A DNA stretch of 64,000 nt from Dongia_A sp044226685 (GTDB lineage: Bacteria; Pseudomonadota; Alphaproteobacteria; Dongiales; Dongiaceae). The notes below the pieces were generated by a model. It saw nothing but the letters and a program-made list of their open reading frames with translations, made no database searches and was not told the DNA's origin. Where the stretch lies: assembly GCA_044226685.1 (NCBI GenBank), contig JBGAGP010000001.1:62001-126000 (forward strand), written 5' to 3'. Both the position numbers and the translations under genes were made by a program. Shown here piece after piece: positions 8,744 to 16,863 of the stretch. The stretch's first letter is position 1; every line of letters starts with the position of its first letter.

Positions 8744-9349
8744 TCAGGCGGTGAGCAGATAGCCGCCAAACGCCGCCATGACCAAGCCACCGAGGCGCAG
8801 AGGCAGCCGCGTCGCCTGCGCCCGCAGCAGCCGGGCGAAGCCGAAGCCCGCCGCATGCAGCAACGCCGTCGCCAGCACGAAACCAGCGCCATAGGCCGCC
8901 GGATGCGCGAAGCCCGGCAGCTCCGTGCCGTGCGCATGGCCATGGAACAGCGCGAACAGACCGGCGAGCGCCATCGCCAGGGCCAGCGGCAGGCGCGTGC
9001 CGAACGCGACCAGCACACCGATCACCAGCACCGAGCCGCCGATTCCGAACTCCACCATCGGCAGCGCCGCGCCGGACAGCGCCAATGCCGCCCCCGCCAC
9101 CATCATGCCGACGAAGGCCGCGGGCACCAGCCAGGTCGCCCGGCCGCCCAGCTGCGCCGCCCAGGCACCGACGCCCAGCATCGCCAGCAGATGGTCGAGG
9201 CCCAGCATCGGATGGGAGAAGCCGGCGGCAAAGCCGCTCTCCCCAAACAGATGTACGCCGGTATGGGCCATCGCCGGCGAAGCGGCGGCGGTCAGCACCG
9301 CGGTGGTGGCCAGAATTTGCCCCGTAATTTTTCCTGTCTTGATCGTCAT
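8744..9349 (-). CDS. hupE: HupE/UreJ-family metal permease
   Basis: A 201-residue membrane protein with a cleavable-looking N-terminal signal (residues ~1-28, ending SPAMA) followed by the HupE/UreJ signature 'HPMLGLDHLLAMLGVGAWAA'. A second His-containing segment 'FHGHAHGTELPG' is also typical. The family transports nickel or cobalt; six hydrophobic segments fit. Start 9349 (MTIKTGK) is chosen since it gives the signal peptide; the longer frame adds unrelated residues that overlap the divergent gene. No hydrogenase or urease genes are visible, while cobalt uptake and cobalamin genes start 1 kb away, so cobalt is a reasonable guess. Confidence 0.82.
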   Translation of the reverse strand: MTIKTGKITGQILATTAVLTAAASPAMAHTGVHLFGESGFAAGFSHPMLGLDHLLAMLGVGAWAAQLGGRATWLVPAAFVGMMVAGAALALSGAALPMVEFGIGGSVLVIGVLVAFGTRLPLALAMALAGLFALFHGHAHGTELPGFAHPAAYGAGFVLATALLHAAGFGFARLLRAQATRLPLRLGGLVMAAFGGYLLTA

Positions 9350-9431
9350 CCCTGCTACCCTTCCTGCTCGTAGTCCCGATTGCATCACGCTATCGCACTT
9401 TTCTGCTGCGAACCATCCTGGCGAGGAGAAT

Positions 9432-10016
9432 ATGGCCGAAGCGCCGCGCCTGCCGCATCCGACCGCCCTCATCCTCATCGACCTCCAGCGCGCCATCGAC
9501 GATCCGCGCTGGGCGGCCGAGGGTCCGCGCAACAATCCGGCCGCCGAGGCCGCCGCCGCAGCCCTGCTCGGGCGCTGGCGGGAACTGCATTGGCCGATCG
9601 TGCACGTGCGCCACGATTCGACTGAACCGAATTCGACCTACCGGCCCGGCCAGCCGGGCAACGACTTCAAGCCCGAGACGGCGCCCTGCCCCGGCGAGAC
9701 GATCATCCCCAAGCAGGTCAACAGCGCCTTCATCGGCACCGACCTCGACCGTCACCTGCGCGACATCGGCGCGTCGACCCTGGTGATCCTCGGCGTCATC
9801 ACCAACAACTCGCTTGAGGCGACCGTGCGGATGGCCGGCAACCTGGGCTACGCGGTCTACTTGCCCGAGGATGCCTGCTTCACCTTCGCCCACCGCGACC
9901 TGCGCGGGAAATTGTGGCCGGCCGAGGACGTCCATGCCCTGTCGCTGGCCAATATGCACGGCGAATACGCGCAGGTGACGAGTTCTGCCGCGATCCTCGC
10001 CGCCTTGCCAGCCTAG
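9432..10016 (+). CDS. isochorismatase-fold hydrolase with Ser at the nucleophile position
   Basis: A 194-residue member of the cysteine-hydrolase/isochorismatase superfamily. 'ALILIDLQRAID' carries the catalytic Asp, the Lys sits in 'IIPKQVNSAF', and the cis-peptide/nucleophile loop reads 'GVITNNSLEATVRMAGNLGY'. In canonical members that Ser is the nucleophilic Cys, so this protein has Ser there. True isochorismatases also lack Cys, so hydrolysis by another mechanism is possible. A good ribosome site GAGGAG precedes the ATG at 9432. It is divergent from hupE (82-base gap). Its 3' end overlaps the cbtA stop by 4 bases. Substrate unknown. Confidence 0.82.
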   Translation: MAEAPRLPHPTALILIDLQRAIDDPRWAAEGPRNNPAAEAAAAALLGRWRELHWPIVHVRHDSTEPNSTYRPGQPGNDFKPETAPCPGETIIPKQVNSAFIGTDLDRHLRDIGASTLVILGVITNNSLEATVRMAGNLGYAVYLPEDACFTFAHRDLRGKLWPAEDVHALSLANMHGEYAQVTSSAAILAALPA

Positions 10017-10765
10017 GCGGTGACGCCGTCCTCGCCCGCGTAGCGCTTGAAGAAGGCGCCGGTCAGCACGCCGAGAACCAGCCAGAACACCAGGCTGCAG
10101 GCGATGGCGACCACGACGAACTTGTGTTCCAGCTCTTCCGGCGCCAGGCCGCCGGGGCTGGCCGGCTGCGGCGCGCCGACCACGTGCGGCAGCGCGATCA
10201 GCACCGCGGCGATGACAAAGCCGAGGACATTGCGCATCCGCACCGCCGCGAACAGGCCGGCGGCCGTGGCGATGGCGGTACCGATCCACCAGACCTGCCG
10301 CTCGAGCAGCGGCGCGGCCTCGGTGCCCGGCAGTTCCGGCGGCAGGCCGAAGCTCTGCGCCAGCGAGAAACAGGCAAAGCCCGCCAGCCCCCAAAGAATG
10401 CCACGGCGCCAACCGGCGCCCTCGCCGAAGAACACGATGGCGGCGGTCAACAGGAAGGCGTAGCCGACGCCGGTCACGACATCCGCGCCCAGCGTGAACA
10501 GGTTGCGCTGCCAGCCATCCGCGGGCTCCCAGGCTTCCGCGTCGTGGTGATGCTCGTGCCCATCCGCCTCGCCCGTCGTCGCCTCGGCTTCGACCGTCGC
10601 CGTTTCGGCTACAGCAGGAGCCGCTTCCTCTCCCGCTTTCTCGTACACTTCGGCGGCCAGGATCAACGGCGTGGTGCCGATCATGTGCATGCCCCAAAGC
10701 ACCACACCGGCGGCAATGCCGGCGAGCAGCGCAACGGTCAGGAACAGGCGCAGATATCCGAACAT
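10013..10765 (-). CDS. cbtA: CbtA cobalt transporter subunit
   Basis: A 250-residue inner-membrane protein of the CbtA family, predicted cobalt permease subunit found next to cobalamin genes and cbtB. The N-terminal segment 'LRLFLTVALLAGIAAGVVL' and 'MHMIGTTPLILAAEVYE' are typical. A long periplasmic or cytoplasmic loop carries a His cluster 'HEHHHDAEAWEP', probably a metal-capture site. About five hydrophobic segments follow. cbtB lies 93 bases upstream on the same strand, with a G/C hairpin (about 10825-10840) in the gap. No membrane ATPase is associated; the family mechanism is not well known. Confidence 0.9.
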   Translation of the reverse strand: MFGYLRLFLTVALLAGIAAGVVLWGMHMIGTTPLILAAEVYEKAGEEAAPAVAETATVEAEATTGEADGHEHHHDAEAWEPADGWQRNLFTLGADVVTGVGYAFLLTAAIVFFGEGAGWRRGILWGLAGFACFSLAQSFGLPPELPGTEAAPLLERQVWWIGTAIATAAGLFAAVRMRNVLGFVIAAVLIALPHVVGAPQPASPGGLAPEELEHKFVVVAIACSLVFWLVLGVLTGAFFKRYAGEDGVTA

Positions 10766-10858
10766 GCGGTCACGCGGCCCAAGCGGCCGGCCTCCAGATC
10801 AAGAGAAACAAGCGATGCCAAAGCGGGGCGAGATCGCCCCCCGGGACTTAGCGGGGAC

Positions 10859-11047
10859 TTAGTGGCAGGGGAAATTGTTGGCGTGGCGCGCGTCGTGCGC
10901 CGCGTTGTGCAGCACGCTGGCCCCGGCGAAGCCGATGCCGTAGACGAACACGCCGCCGAACACGGCGAGCATCATCGCGGCCAGCAGGGCGGCCGAGCGG
11001 GCGTTCAGCTTGCTGCCCGAATGAGCGGCGGTGCGGATCTGGTTCAT
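10859..11047 (-). CDS. cbtB: CbtB small cobalt transporter subunit
   Basis: A 62-residue protein with one membrane helix (about residues 18-45) and the hallmark C-terminal metal-binding tail 'LHNAAHDARHANNFPCH', which ends in Cys-His. CbtB is the small partner of CbtA in predicted cobalt uptake. The ATG at 11047 is preceded by GAAACGAG. It reads in the same direction as cobB upstream (127-base gap) and cbtA downstream, so it may be expressed with either. I searched the gap for cobalamin riboswitch elements (B12 box, CCGCAACUGU block) and found none. Confidence 0.9.
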   Translation of the reverse strand: MNQIRTAAHSGSKLNARSAALLAAMMLAVFGGVFVYGIGFAGASVLHNAAHDARHANNFPCH

Positions 11048-11144
11048 CTCGTTTCTACCCCGTCTGTGGGCCTGCGCCCCGGCCTGATCGGCCGCCCGGC
11101 AGCACGCCTCGGAAACCATTGCGTCCCGGAAAATTGCCCGATTT

Positions 11145-11162
11145 GCCTTGCCCTGGCAAGGC
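11145..11162. repeat. 18-bp inverted repeat between cobB and cbtB
   Basis: GCCTTGCC-CT-GGCAAGGC has perfect 8-base arms and a 2-base centre. It lies 13 bases downstream of the cobB stop and about 100 bases upstream of cbtB. No T run follows on either strand, so it may be an operator or mRNA hairpin instead of an intrinsic terminator. Confidence 0.35.
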
Positions 11163-11174
11163 TTACCGGCCCTT

Positions 11175-12510
11175 TCACGGTGCCTGATCGATAAGATGCA
11201 AGAACGATCCCTGCACACTGCCCTGGCGGCGACCCAGGCTCCCCAAATCGCGACAGCGGGCATCCTGGGCCGCGAACAGGGCCGGCGAATCGCCCTCCGA
11301 AACCACGCGGGCATAGTGGAATTCATGCCCCCGAAAGGCGGCACCCGCCCGGCCCAGCGGCCCGTCCGCCAGCAGCCGCGCCTGGCGGTAGCCGAGATGC
11401 AGGCCGCGCTCGGCGAAGGAGGTGACGACAGGGAGTAGCCCGGCCATTGCGTGGCGCGTCCCGCCGGCATCGACCAGCCCCTCGCCCAACACCATGTAGC
11501 CGCCGCATTCGCCATAGACCGCGGCCCCCCGTGCCGCCGCCCGGCGCAGGCCGCCGAGGAAACCCGCATTGGCCGCCAGCCGCCCGGCATGCAGTTCCGG
11601 ATAGCCGCCGGGCAGGAACACCGCATCGGCATCGCCCGCCGGCGCCTCGTCGGCGAGCGGCGAAAAGAACGTGAGCTCGGCTCCGGCTTCGCGCCAGCCT
11701 TCCAGTGTCGCGACATAGGCGAAGCCGAAGGCGACGTCGCGCGCCACCGCGATGCGCTGGCCGAGGGGTGGAATCGGCGGCACGGCCCTGCCGGCGGTGG
11801 TGGCGTTCGGCGCGCGCATCAGCGCCACCAAGCCGTCGAGATCGAGATGCGGCGCCAGGCGATCGGCGAGACTCGCCGCATAGATGGCGAGATCGGCATG
11901 CTCCTCCGCCTGTACAAGGCCCAGATGCCGGCTGGGCAGCGCCAGGTCGGCGAAGCCCGGCAGATAGCCCAGGGCCGGCAGGCCGGCGCGCTTGGCCGCC
12001 TGCGCCAGCATGTCCCGGTGCCGCTCGCCGCCCACCTCGTTGAAGATCACGCCGGCGACGTCGACCAGCGGTGATGCCGCTTGAGGCCTCGAGCAGCGCC
12101 GCCGCCGTGGCGCTGACGCCCTTGGCGCGCAGCACCAGGATGACTGGCAGACCGGTCACGCCGCGATCTCCGCCGTCGAGCCGGGCGCCAGCGCCGCTTG
12201 ATCCGCCATCCGGCATCGGCGCGCCGTCGAACAGTCCCATGACGCCTTCGACGACCAGCAGATCCGCGCCCGTGGCCGCCCGCGTGGTCAAGGCCGCGAC
12301 GGTCCCCGGCCGCATCGCCCAGCTGTCGAGGTTGTAGCAGGCGCGCCCGTGCGCGCGCGTGGAAGGCGGATCGATGTAGTCCGGTCCGACCTTGCAGGAG
12401 GCGACGCGAAGCCGCGCCGGGCCAGCAGCGCCAGCAACGCCAGGGTCAGTCGTCGTCCCTGCTGCCCGACGACCGCCGCGCGCGGTCATCGGAGATCGCG
12501 AGCTGGGGGA
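11175..12510 (-). pseudogene. cobB: cobyrinate a,c-diamide synthase, 5' half frameshifted as read
   Basis: CobB is the ATP- and glutamine-dependent amidase that makes the a,c-diamide of (hydrogeno)byrinate. The 3' part is intact from about 12065 to the stop at 11175: 'VAGVIFNEVGGERH', 'LPSRHLGLVQAEEH', 'VFLPGGYPELHAG' and the glutaminase Cys motif 'GECGGYMVLG'. In the 5' half the family pattern continues but hops between frames: 'LTLALLALLARRGF', then 'VASCKVGPDYIDP', 'NLDSWAMRPGTV', 'VVEGVMGLFDGAP', then 'GSTAEIAA' in another frame, then 'TGLPVILVL', and 'PLVDVAGVIFNEV' in a third. The Walker A region near 12430-12470 is garbled. At least five small indels are needed, so the start is not identifiable; 12510 is approximate. 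Either sequence error or recent decay; error is favoured because domains and spacing are preserved. Confidence 0.78.
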
Positions 12511-12643
12511 TGGGGGTTGTTCCGTGCGAAGATTGCGCCGAGCCGAAACAGGAGCCTGAGCAGCGCCAGGGTCGGGGGAGGGAAACAATGTCGAAATTGG
12601 CGCGCGAGGAAGGTTGCTGCGATGAAGCCATGCAGCTCGCCAT

Positions 12644-13483
12644 CTATCCCGTATGGCCCTGTCGGCGCAGGCCGAGCGGATCGGGCGTCAGGACACGGCC
12701 CTGCATCGCGCCCAGCCAGTCCAGCGCCGCGCGCAGGCGCACGATCTCGCCCACCACGACGATGGCCGGCGGCTCGATGCCGCTTTGCGCGATGTCGGCG
12801 GCGCAGGCACCCAGCGTCGTCTCCAGCACGCGCTGCTCGGACGACGTGGCCTTGCTCACCACCGCGACGGGCTCGCCCGGCAGACGGCCCTCTTCCATCA
12901 GGCGGCCGGAAATCTGGCCGATATGCTTCAGCGCCATGTAGAGGACGATGGCGGGCGAGCCGCGCGCGATCGACGCCCAGTCGACCGCCTCGGGCATGAC
13001 GCCGCCGGCATCGTGGCCGGTGATGAAGGTGACGGCGTGGTTGCAGTCGCGATGGGTGACCGGAATACCGGCATAGGCGAGGCCGCCGATCCCGGCGCTC
13101 ACCCCCGGCACGATTCGGAACGGAATGCCAGCATCGACCAGGCTCAAGGCTTCCTCGCCGCCGCGGCCGAAGACGAAGGGATCACCGCCCTTCAGGCGCA
13201 GCACGCGCTTGCCCTCGCGGGCCAGCTGGACCAGGCGCAGCGAGATGTCGGGTTGCCTGGCCGAGGGCTTGCCGCCGCGCTTGCCGGCATATTCGAGGAC
13301 GGCGCCCGGCCGCGCCAGCTGCAGCACGTCCTGGTCCACCAGCGCGTCATAGACGACGACATCGGCGCTCTGCAGCCCGCGCAAGGCCAGCAGGGTCAGC
13401 AGGCCGGTCGTTCCCGGGCCGGCCCCGGTCAACCAGACCCAGCCCGGCTCGATTCCCGGCAAAGTGTTCAGGACGTCGTTCAT
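12644..13483 (-). CDS. cobA: uroporphyrinogen-III C-methyltransferase (SUMT)
   Basis: A 279-residue SAM-dependent methyltransferase that converts uroporphyrinogen III to precorrin-2, the branch step into corrinoids (also siroheme). The TP-methylase signatures are complete: 'LTGAGPGTTGLLTLLAL' at ~19, 'VVYDALVDQDVL' at ~43, 'VLRLKGGDPFVFGRGGEE' at ~93 and 'IVPGVSAGIGGLAYAGIPVT' at ~123. No CysG-type dehydrogenase/ferrochelatase domain is fused, so precorrin-2 oxidation, if needed, must be done by another protein. It is divergent from cbiD with a 68-base gap that must hold both promoters, and it precedes the damaged cobB on the same strand. Confidence 0.95.
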   Translation of the reverse strand: MNDVLNTLPGIEPGWVWLTGAGPGTTGLLTLLALRGLQSADVVVYDALVDQDVLQLARPGAVLEYAGKRGGKPSARQPDISLRLVQLAREGKRVLRLKGGDPFVFGRGGEEALSLVDAGIPFRIVPGVSAGIGGLAYAGIPVTHRDCNHAVTFITGHDAGGVMPEAVDWASIARGSPAIVLYMALKHIGQISGRLMEEGRLPGEPVAVVSKATSSEQRVLETTLGACAADIAQSGIEPPAIVVVGEIVRLRAALDWLGAMQGRVLTPDPLGLRRQGHTG

Positions 13484-13551
13484 GCCGCGATCCTAGGGAT
13501 ACCCCGTCCGATGACTAGCCAGATTCGGACGTTAACGCCTAGAATAGCGTC

Positions 13552-14643
13552 ATGACTCGCAAGCCAGAAGGCCCGTTGCGGCGCGGCTGGACAACCGGCG
13601 CTTGCGCGACCGCGGCGACCAAGGCGGCATTTACCGCGCTCGTCACCGGCCAGTTCCCGGACCCGGTCGAAATCACCCTGCCCAAGGGCGAACGGCCGAG
13701 CTTCGTGCTGGCCCTGCGCCGGGCCGGCAAGGGCTGGGCCCTGGCCGGCATCGTGAAGGACGCCGGCGACGACCCCGACGTCACCCATCTCGCCACCATC
13801 CAGTCCAAGGTGAAGGCCCTGCCGCGCGGCGCGGGCATCCAGTTCAAGGCCGGACCCGGCGTCGGCACCGTGACCCGGCCGGGTCTGCCGGTCGAGGTCG
13901 GCGAGCCTGCAATCAATCCGGTGCCGCGGCGGATGATGGCGGAGGTGATCGAAGAGGTCGCCGTTGCCCATGGTGCCGAGCCCGATGTGGAAATCGAGAT
14001 TTCTGTACCCGGCGGCGAGGAACTCGCCAAGCAGACCTGGAATCCGCGCCTCGGCATCGAGGGCGGCATTTCCATCCTCGGCACCACGGGAATCGTGCAT
14101 CCCTTTTCCTGCTCGGCCTGGATCGCCTCGATCCATCGGGGCATCGACGTGATCCGTGCCGCCGGGCTGGAGCATGCCGCCGCCTGCACCGGCTCGACCA
14201 CCGAAAGCGCTGTACAGGAGCGCTACGGCCTGCCGGAGATCGCCTTCATCGACATGGGCGACTTCGCCGGCGCGACGTTGAAATACCTGCGCCATCATCC
14301 GGTGAAGCAACTGACGCTGGCCGGCGGCTTCGGCAAGTTCTGCAAGCTGGCCGAGGGTTTCCTCGATCTGCATTCCGGCCGCAGCCAGGTGAACCTCGAC
14401 ACGCTCGCCGCCTGGGCCGGCGAGCGCGGCGCCAACGACCTCACCAGGCGGCGCATCGTCGAGGCCAACACCGCGATGGAGGCGCTCAACATCGCCCTGC
14501 AGCAGGGCGTGCCGCTGGCCCAGGTGGTGGCGGACAAGGCGCGCGACGTGGCCGTCGAGCATGTCAACGGCAAGGTCGAAATTGAAGTGCTGGTCTATGA
14601 CCGCGATTCGAAGCTGGTCGGCGCCGCCGGCGCCTTCAGCTGA
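13552..14643 (+). CDS. cbiD: cobalt-precorrin-5B C1-methyltransferase
   Basis: A 363-residue CbiD. In the early-cobalt route it methylates C1 of the corrin ring, replacing CobF of the late-cobalt route. Family motifs: 'RRGWTTGACATAATKAA' at the N-terminus, 'VTRPGLPVEVGEPAINPVPR', 'GGISILGTTGIVHPFS' and 'HHPVKQLTLAGGFGKFCKLA'. Length is normal. cobK starts 9 bases downstream, so cbiD-cobK form a small plus-strand operon opposite cobA. Presence of CbiD with no CobF in the window is one of the marks of the mosaic pathway. Confidence 0.94.
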   Translation: MTRKPEGPLRRGWTTGACATAATKAAFTALVTGQFPDPVEITLPKGERPSFVLALRRAGKGWALAGIVKDAGDDPDVTHLATIQSKVKALPRGAGIQFKAGPGVGTVTRPGLPVEVGEPAINPVPRRMMAEVIEEVAVAHGAEPDVEIEISVPGGEELAKQTWNPRLGIEGGISILGTTGIVHPFSCSAWIASIHRGIDVIRAAGLEHAAACTGSTTESAVQERYGLPEIAFIDMGDFAGATLKYLRHHPVKQLTLAGGFGKFCKLAEGFLDLHSGRSQVNLDTLAAWAGERGANDLTRRRIVEANTAMEALNIALQQGVPLAQVVADKARDVAVEHVNGKVEIEVLVYDRDSKLVGAAGAFS

Positions 14644-14652
14644 GGCCCAGCC

Positions 14653-15396
14653 ATGCGCGTCCTGATCCTCGGCGGCACCCAGGAAGCCTATGAGCTGGCC
14701 GACCGCCTCGCGGAAATCGAGCGCCTTGAGATCATCTCGTCATTGGCGGGACGCACGCGGGAGCCGCGCCAGCCGCGGGGTGCGGTGCGCAGCGGTGGCT
14801 TCGGCGGGCCGGATGGCCTGGCGCGCTATCTGCGGGACGAGGGCATCCGCTTCGTCGTCAACGCCACCCATCCCTTCGCCGACCAGATCAGTGCCCATGC
14901 GGTCGACGCGGCGGCGGCAAGCGGGACTGAGCTGCTGCGCCTGCTGCGCCCGGCCTGGCAGGCCGCACCCGAAGACCGCTGGATCGCCGCGCGCGACGCC
15001 GCCGAAGCGGCCGAACTCGCGCGCCGCGAGGGCGGGCGCATCCTGCTCACCGTGGGATCGGGCGAGCTCGACGCCTTCGCGCCCGTGCGCAATGCCCATT
15101 TCGTCGTCCGCATGGTGGACGTGCCAGAGCGGATCCCGCTGCACGACTATCACGTCATCGCCGCGCGTGGCCCCTTCGCGCTGGCCGACGAGCTGCGCCT
15201 GCTCACCGAGCATCACGTCAATCTGCTGGTGGCCAAGAACAGCGGCGGTGCGGCGACCTTCGCCAAGCTGGAAGCCGCGCGCCGCCTGCGCCTGCCGGTC
15301 ATCATGATCGAGCGCCCGCCAATCGCGCAGGAACCGCGCTCGCCGGTGGCGACCAGCGTCGACGAAGTGATCGCGGCGCTACGCGCGCTGCTCTAG
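14653..15396 (+). CDS. cobK: precorrin-6A reductase
   Basis: A 247-residue NAD(P)H-dependent reductase of the CobK/CbiJ family, reducing the macrocycle of (cobalt-)precorrin-6A. It opens with 'MRVLILGGTQEAYELADRLA', the conserved GGT-E loop, and shows 'VNATHPFADQISAHAVDA' (THPFA-A block), 'ILLTVGSGELDAF' and 'VAKNSGGAATFAKLEAA' with the K-NSGG-T motif near the C-terminus. It follows cbiD by 9 bases. Its 3' end overlaps the convergent MFS gene stop by 4 bases. CobK and CbiJ cannot be told apart by motif alone; which substrate is used depends on when cobalt is inserted. Confidence 0.93.
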   Translation: MRVLILGGTQEAYELADRLAEIERLEIISSLAGRTREPRQPRGAVRSGGFGGPDGLARYLRDEGIRFVVNATHPFADQISAHAVDAAAASGTELLRLLRPAWQAAPEDRWIAARDAAEAAELARREGGRILLTVGSGELDAFAPVRNAHFVVRMVDVPERIPLHDYHVIAARGPFALADELRLLTEHHVNLLVAKNSGGAATFAKLEAARRLRLPVIMIERPPIAQEPRSPVATSVDEVIAALRALL

Positions 15397-16628
15397 CCTT
15401 CCGCCACCTTGCGCAGGCGTGGCACGTCGGACAGCAGCAGCACCACCGGCGACATGGCATAGCCGAGCACGCAGACCCACAGCACCGGCGTCAGGCCGAA
15501 ATACTCGGCGCAGAGCCCGGCGAGGATGGCGCCGATCGGTCCCGGCACGTTGCCGCACATGTAGATGACCACGGTGGCGCGGCCGAGCAGCGCGTTGTCG
15601 ATGCGGTGCTGGCGCAGGGTGCGTTCGAGCGACAGCGTGTAGGTGAGGCCGAAATCGCCCAGCACCTGGCCGAGGACCAGCAGCCCGATCACCGCAGCGC
15701 CGCAGACTGCGAGACTCGCCAGCGGTATCATCGCCATTCCCAAGGTGGCCGCGATCACCCCGATGATCATGCCGGGGCCGAGCGGCGTCGTGGCCGCCAG
15801 CCGCGTCGTCACCAGTGCTGCCGCCAGCGTCGCGGCGCCGCCGCAGCCGACGATGAGGCCGAGCGAGGCCGGCGAGACGTGCAGGTCGCCGACCAGGTAC
15901 AGCACATAGTAGGCGCCGATCGCGCCGCCGCAGATGGCGCGGATCGACTTGGCGATCGCGAACGGACGGAACAGCCGGTGGCGGAAGACGACCAGGAAGC
16001 CGACTTTCAGCTCATCCAGGGTCAGCCGCCCGCCGGCAGACGGGCTCGGCGCCTCCCGGTGCGGCAGGCGCCACAGCAGGAGCGCGGAGACCACATAGCT
16101 GACCGCATCGCACAGGATCGCGATGGGGGCGCCGAGCGCCTGCACCAGGATGCCGCCGACCGGCGGGCCGACGATCTCGGACGCCGCCGCGGTCGATTCC
16201 TGCTTGGCATTGGCGTCCAGCAGCTGGTCCTTCCCGATCAGCGTCGGGACATAGGCCTGGTGCGCGGAATCGAAGAGCACCGAGCAGGACGTCACCAGGA
16301 AGGTGACGACCAGCAGCTGGGCCAGCGAGAACTGGCCGATCCAGGCGGCGAGCGGAATGGAGAGCAGCAAGGCCGCGCGCGCCAGATCGGTCGCGATCAG
16401 CAGCGGCCTCCGGCGCACGCGATCGATCAGGATTCCCGCGAACAGGCCGAACAGCAGATAGGGCAGCGACGCCGCGACGTTGAGCCAGGCGAAATCGAGC
16501 GGCGTGGCGCCCAGCAACATGACCGCGCCGAGCTGGATCGCCTCGCGCCCGATACGGGTGCCGAAAGCCGAAGTCGCCTGCGCACCCCACAGATGCAGGA
16601 AGCCGCGATGGCGCCAGAGGGGAGTCAT
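15393..16628 (-). CDS. MFS transporter (EntS/MFS_3-like)
   Basis: A 411-residue inner-membrane protein with about twelve hydrophobic segments and the MFS loop motif 'GILIDRVRRRPLLIATDLAR' between segments 2 and 3. The pattern 'LWGAQATSAFGTRIGREAIQ' at the start resembles the enterobactin-exporter-like MFS_3 family. The ATG at 16628 is used; 8 further residues are possible upstream. It sits inside the cobalamin locus between convergent cobK and the cobM operon. Transport of a corrinoid, precursor or metallophore is conceivable but not shown by sequence. Confidence 0.85.
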   Translation of the reverse strand: MTPLWRHRGFLHLWGAQATSAFGTRIGREAIQLGAVMLLGATPLDFAWLNVAASLPYLLFGLFAGILIDRVRRRPLLIATDLARAALLLSIPLAAWIGQFSLAQLLVVTFLVTSCSVLFDSAHQAYVPTLIGKDQLLDANAKQESTAAASEIVGPPVGGILVQALGAPIAILCDAVSYVVSALLLWRLPHREAPSPSAGGRLTLDELKVGFLVVFRHRLFRPFAIAKSIRAICGGAIGAYYVLYLVGDLHVSPASLGLIVGCGGAATLAAALVTTRLAATTPLGPGMIIGVIAATLGMAMIPLASLAVCGAAVIGLLVLGQVLGDFGLTYTLSLERTLRQHRIDNALLGRATVVIYMCGNVPGPIGAILAGLCAEYFGLTPVLWVCVLGYAMSPVVLLLSDVPRLRKVAEG

Positions 16629-16660
16629 GGCGTGGTATCCGTACCCGCACAAGAGAACCT

Positions 16661-16842
16661 TTCCCCCCTTGCGGGGGAAGGCAGCGAAGCCTTAGCGAGC
16701 ACAGCGAGCTTAGGCGGAGCCGGATGGGGGGTAGCGCGCCCTGCAGGCGCGCATCGCCGGAGGCGAAGGAAGCGAGAGTTCTTTGCAGATCGACCCGGCG
16801 CTGCAACACCCCCCATCCCATCCTTCCCCCGCAAGGGGGGAA
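16661..16842. repeat. composite intergenic palindromic element with 21-bp terminal inverted repeats
   Basis: A G/C-rich hairpin unit at 16661-16681 is the exact reverse complement of 16822-16842. Inside them a second nested inverted pair lies at 16722-16732 (GGATGGGGGGT) and 16808-16818. The spacer (~85 bases) is unlike coding sequence. It fills the gap between the MFS gene and cobM and looks like a small non-autonomous or REP-type element. Confidence 0.65.
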
Positions 16843-16863
16843 GGGGCAGACCGCGTATCATCG

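Noticed and set aside
11048..11174. Possible cobalamin riboswitch upstream of cbtB
   Set aside because: No B12 box and no CCGCAACUGU block on the minus strand; only an 18-bp inverted repeat is present.
12446..12643. Small 65-codon gene between cobB and cobA
   Set aside because: Its frame overlaps the damaged 5' end of cobB and has no family pattern or ribosome site; it is most likely the cobB leader region read in a wrong frame.
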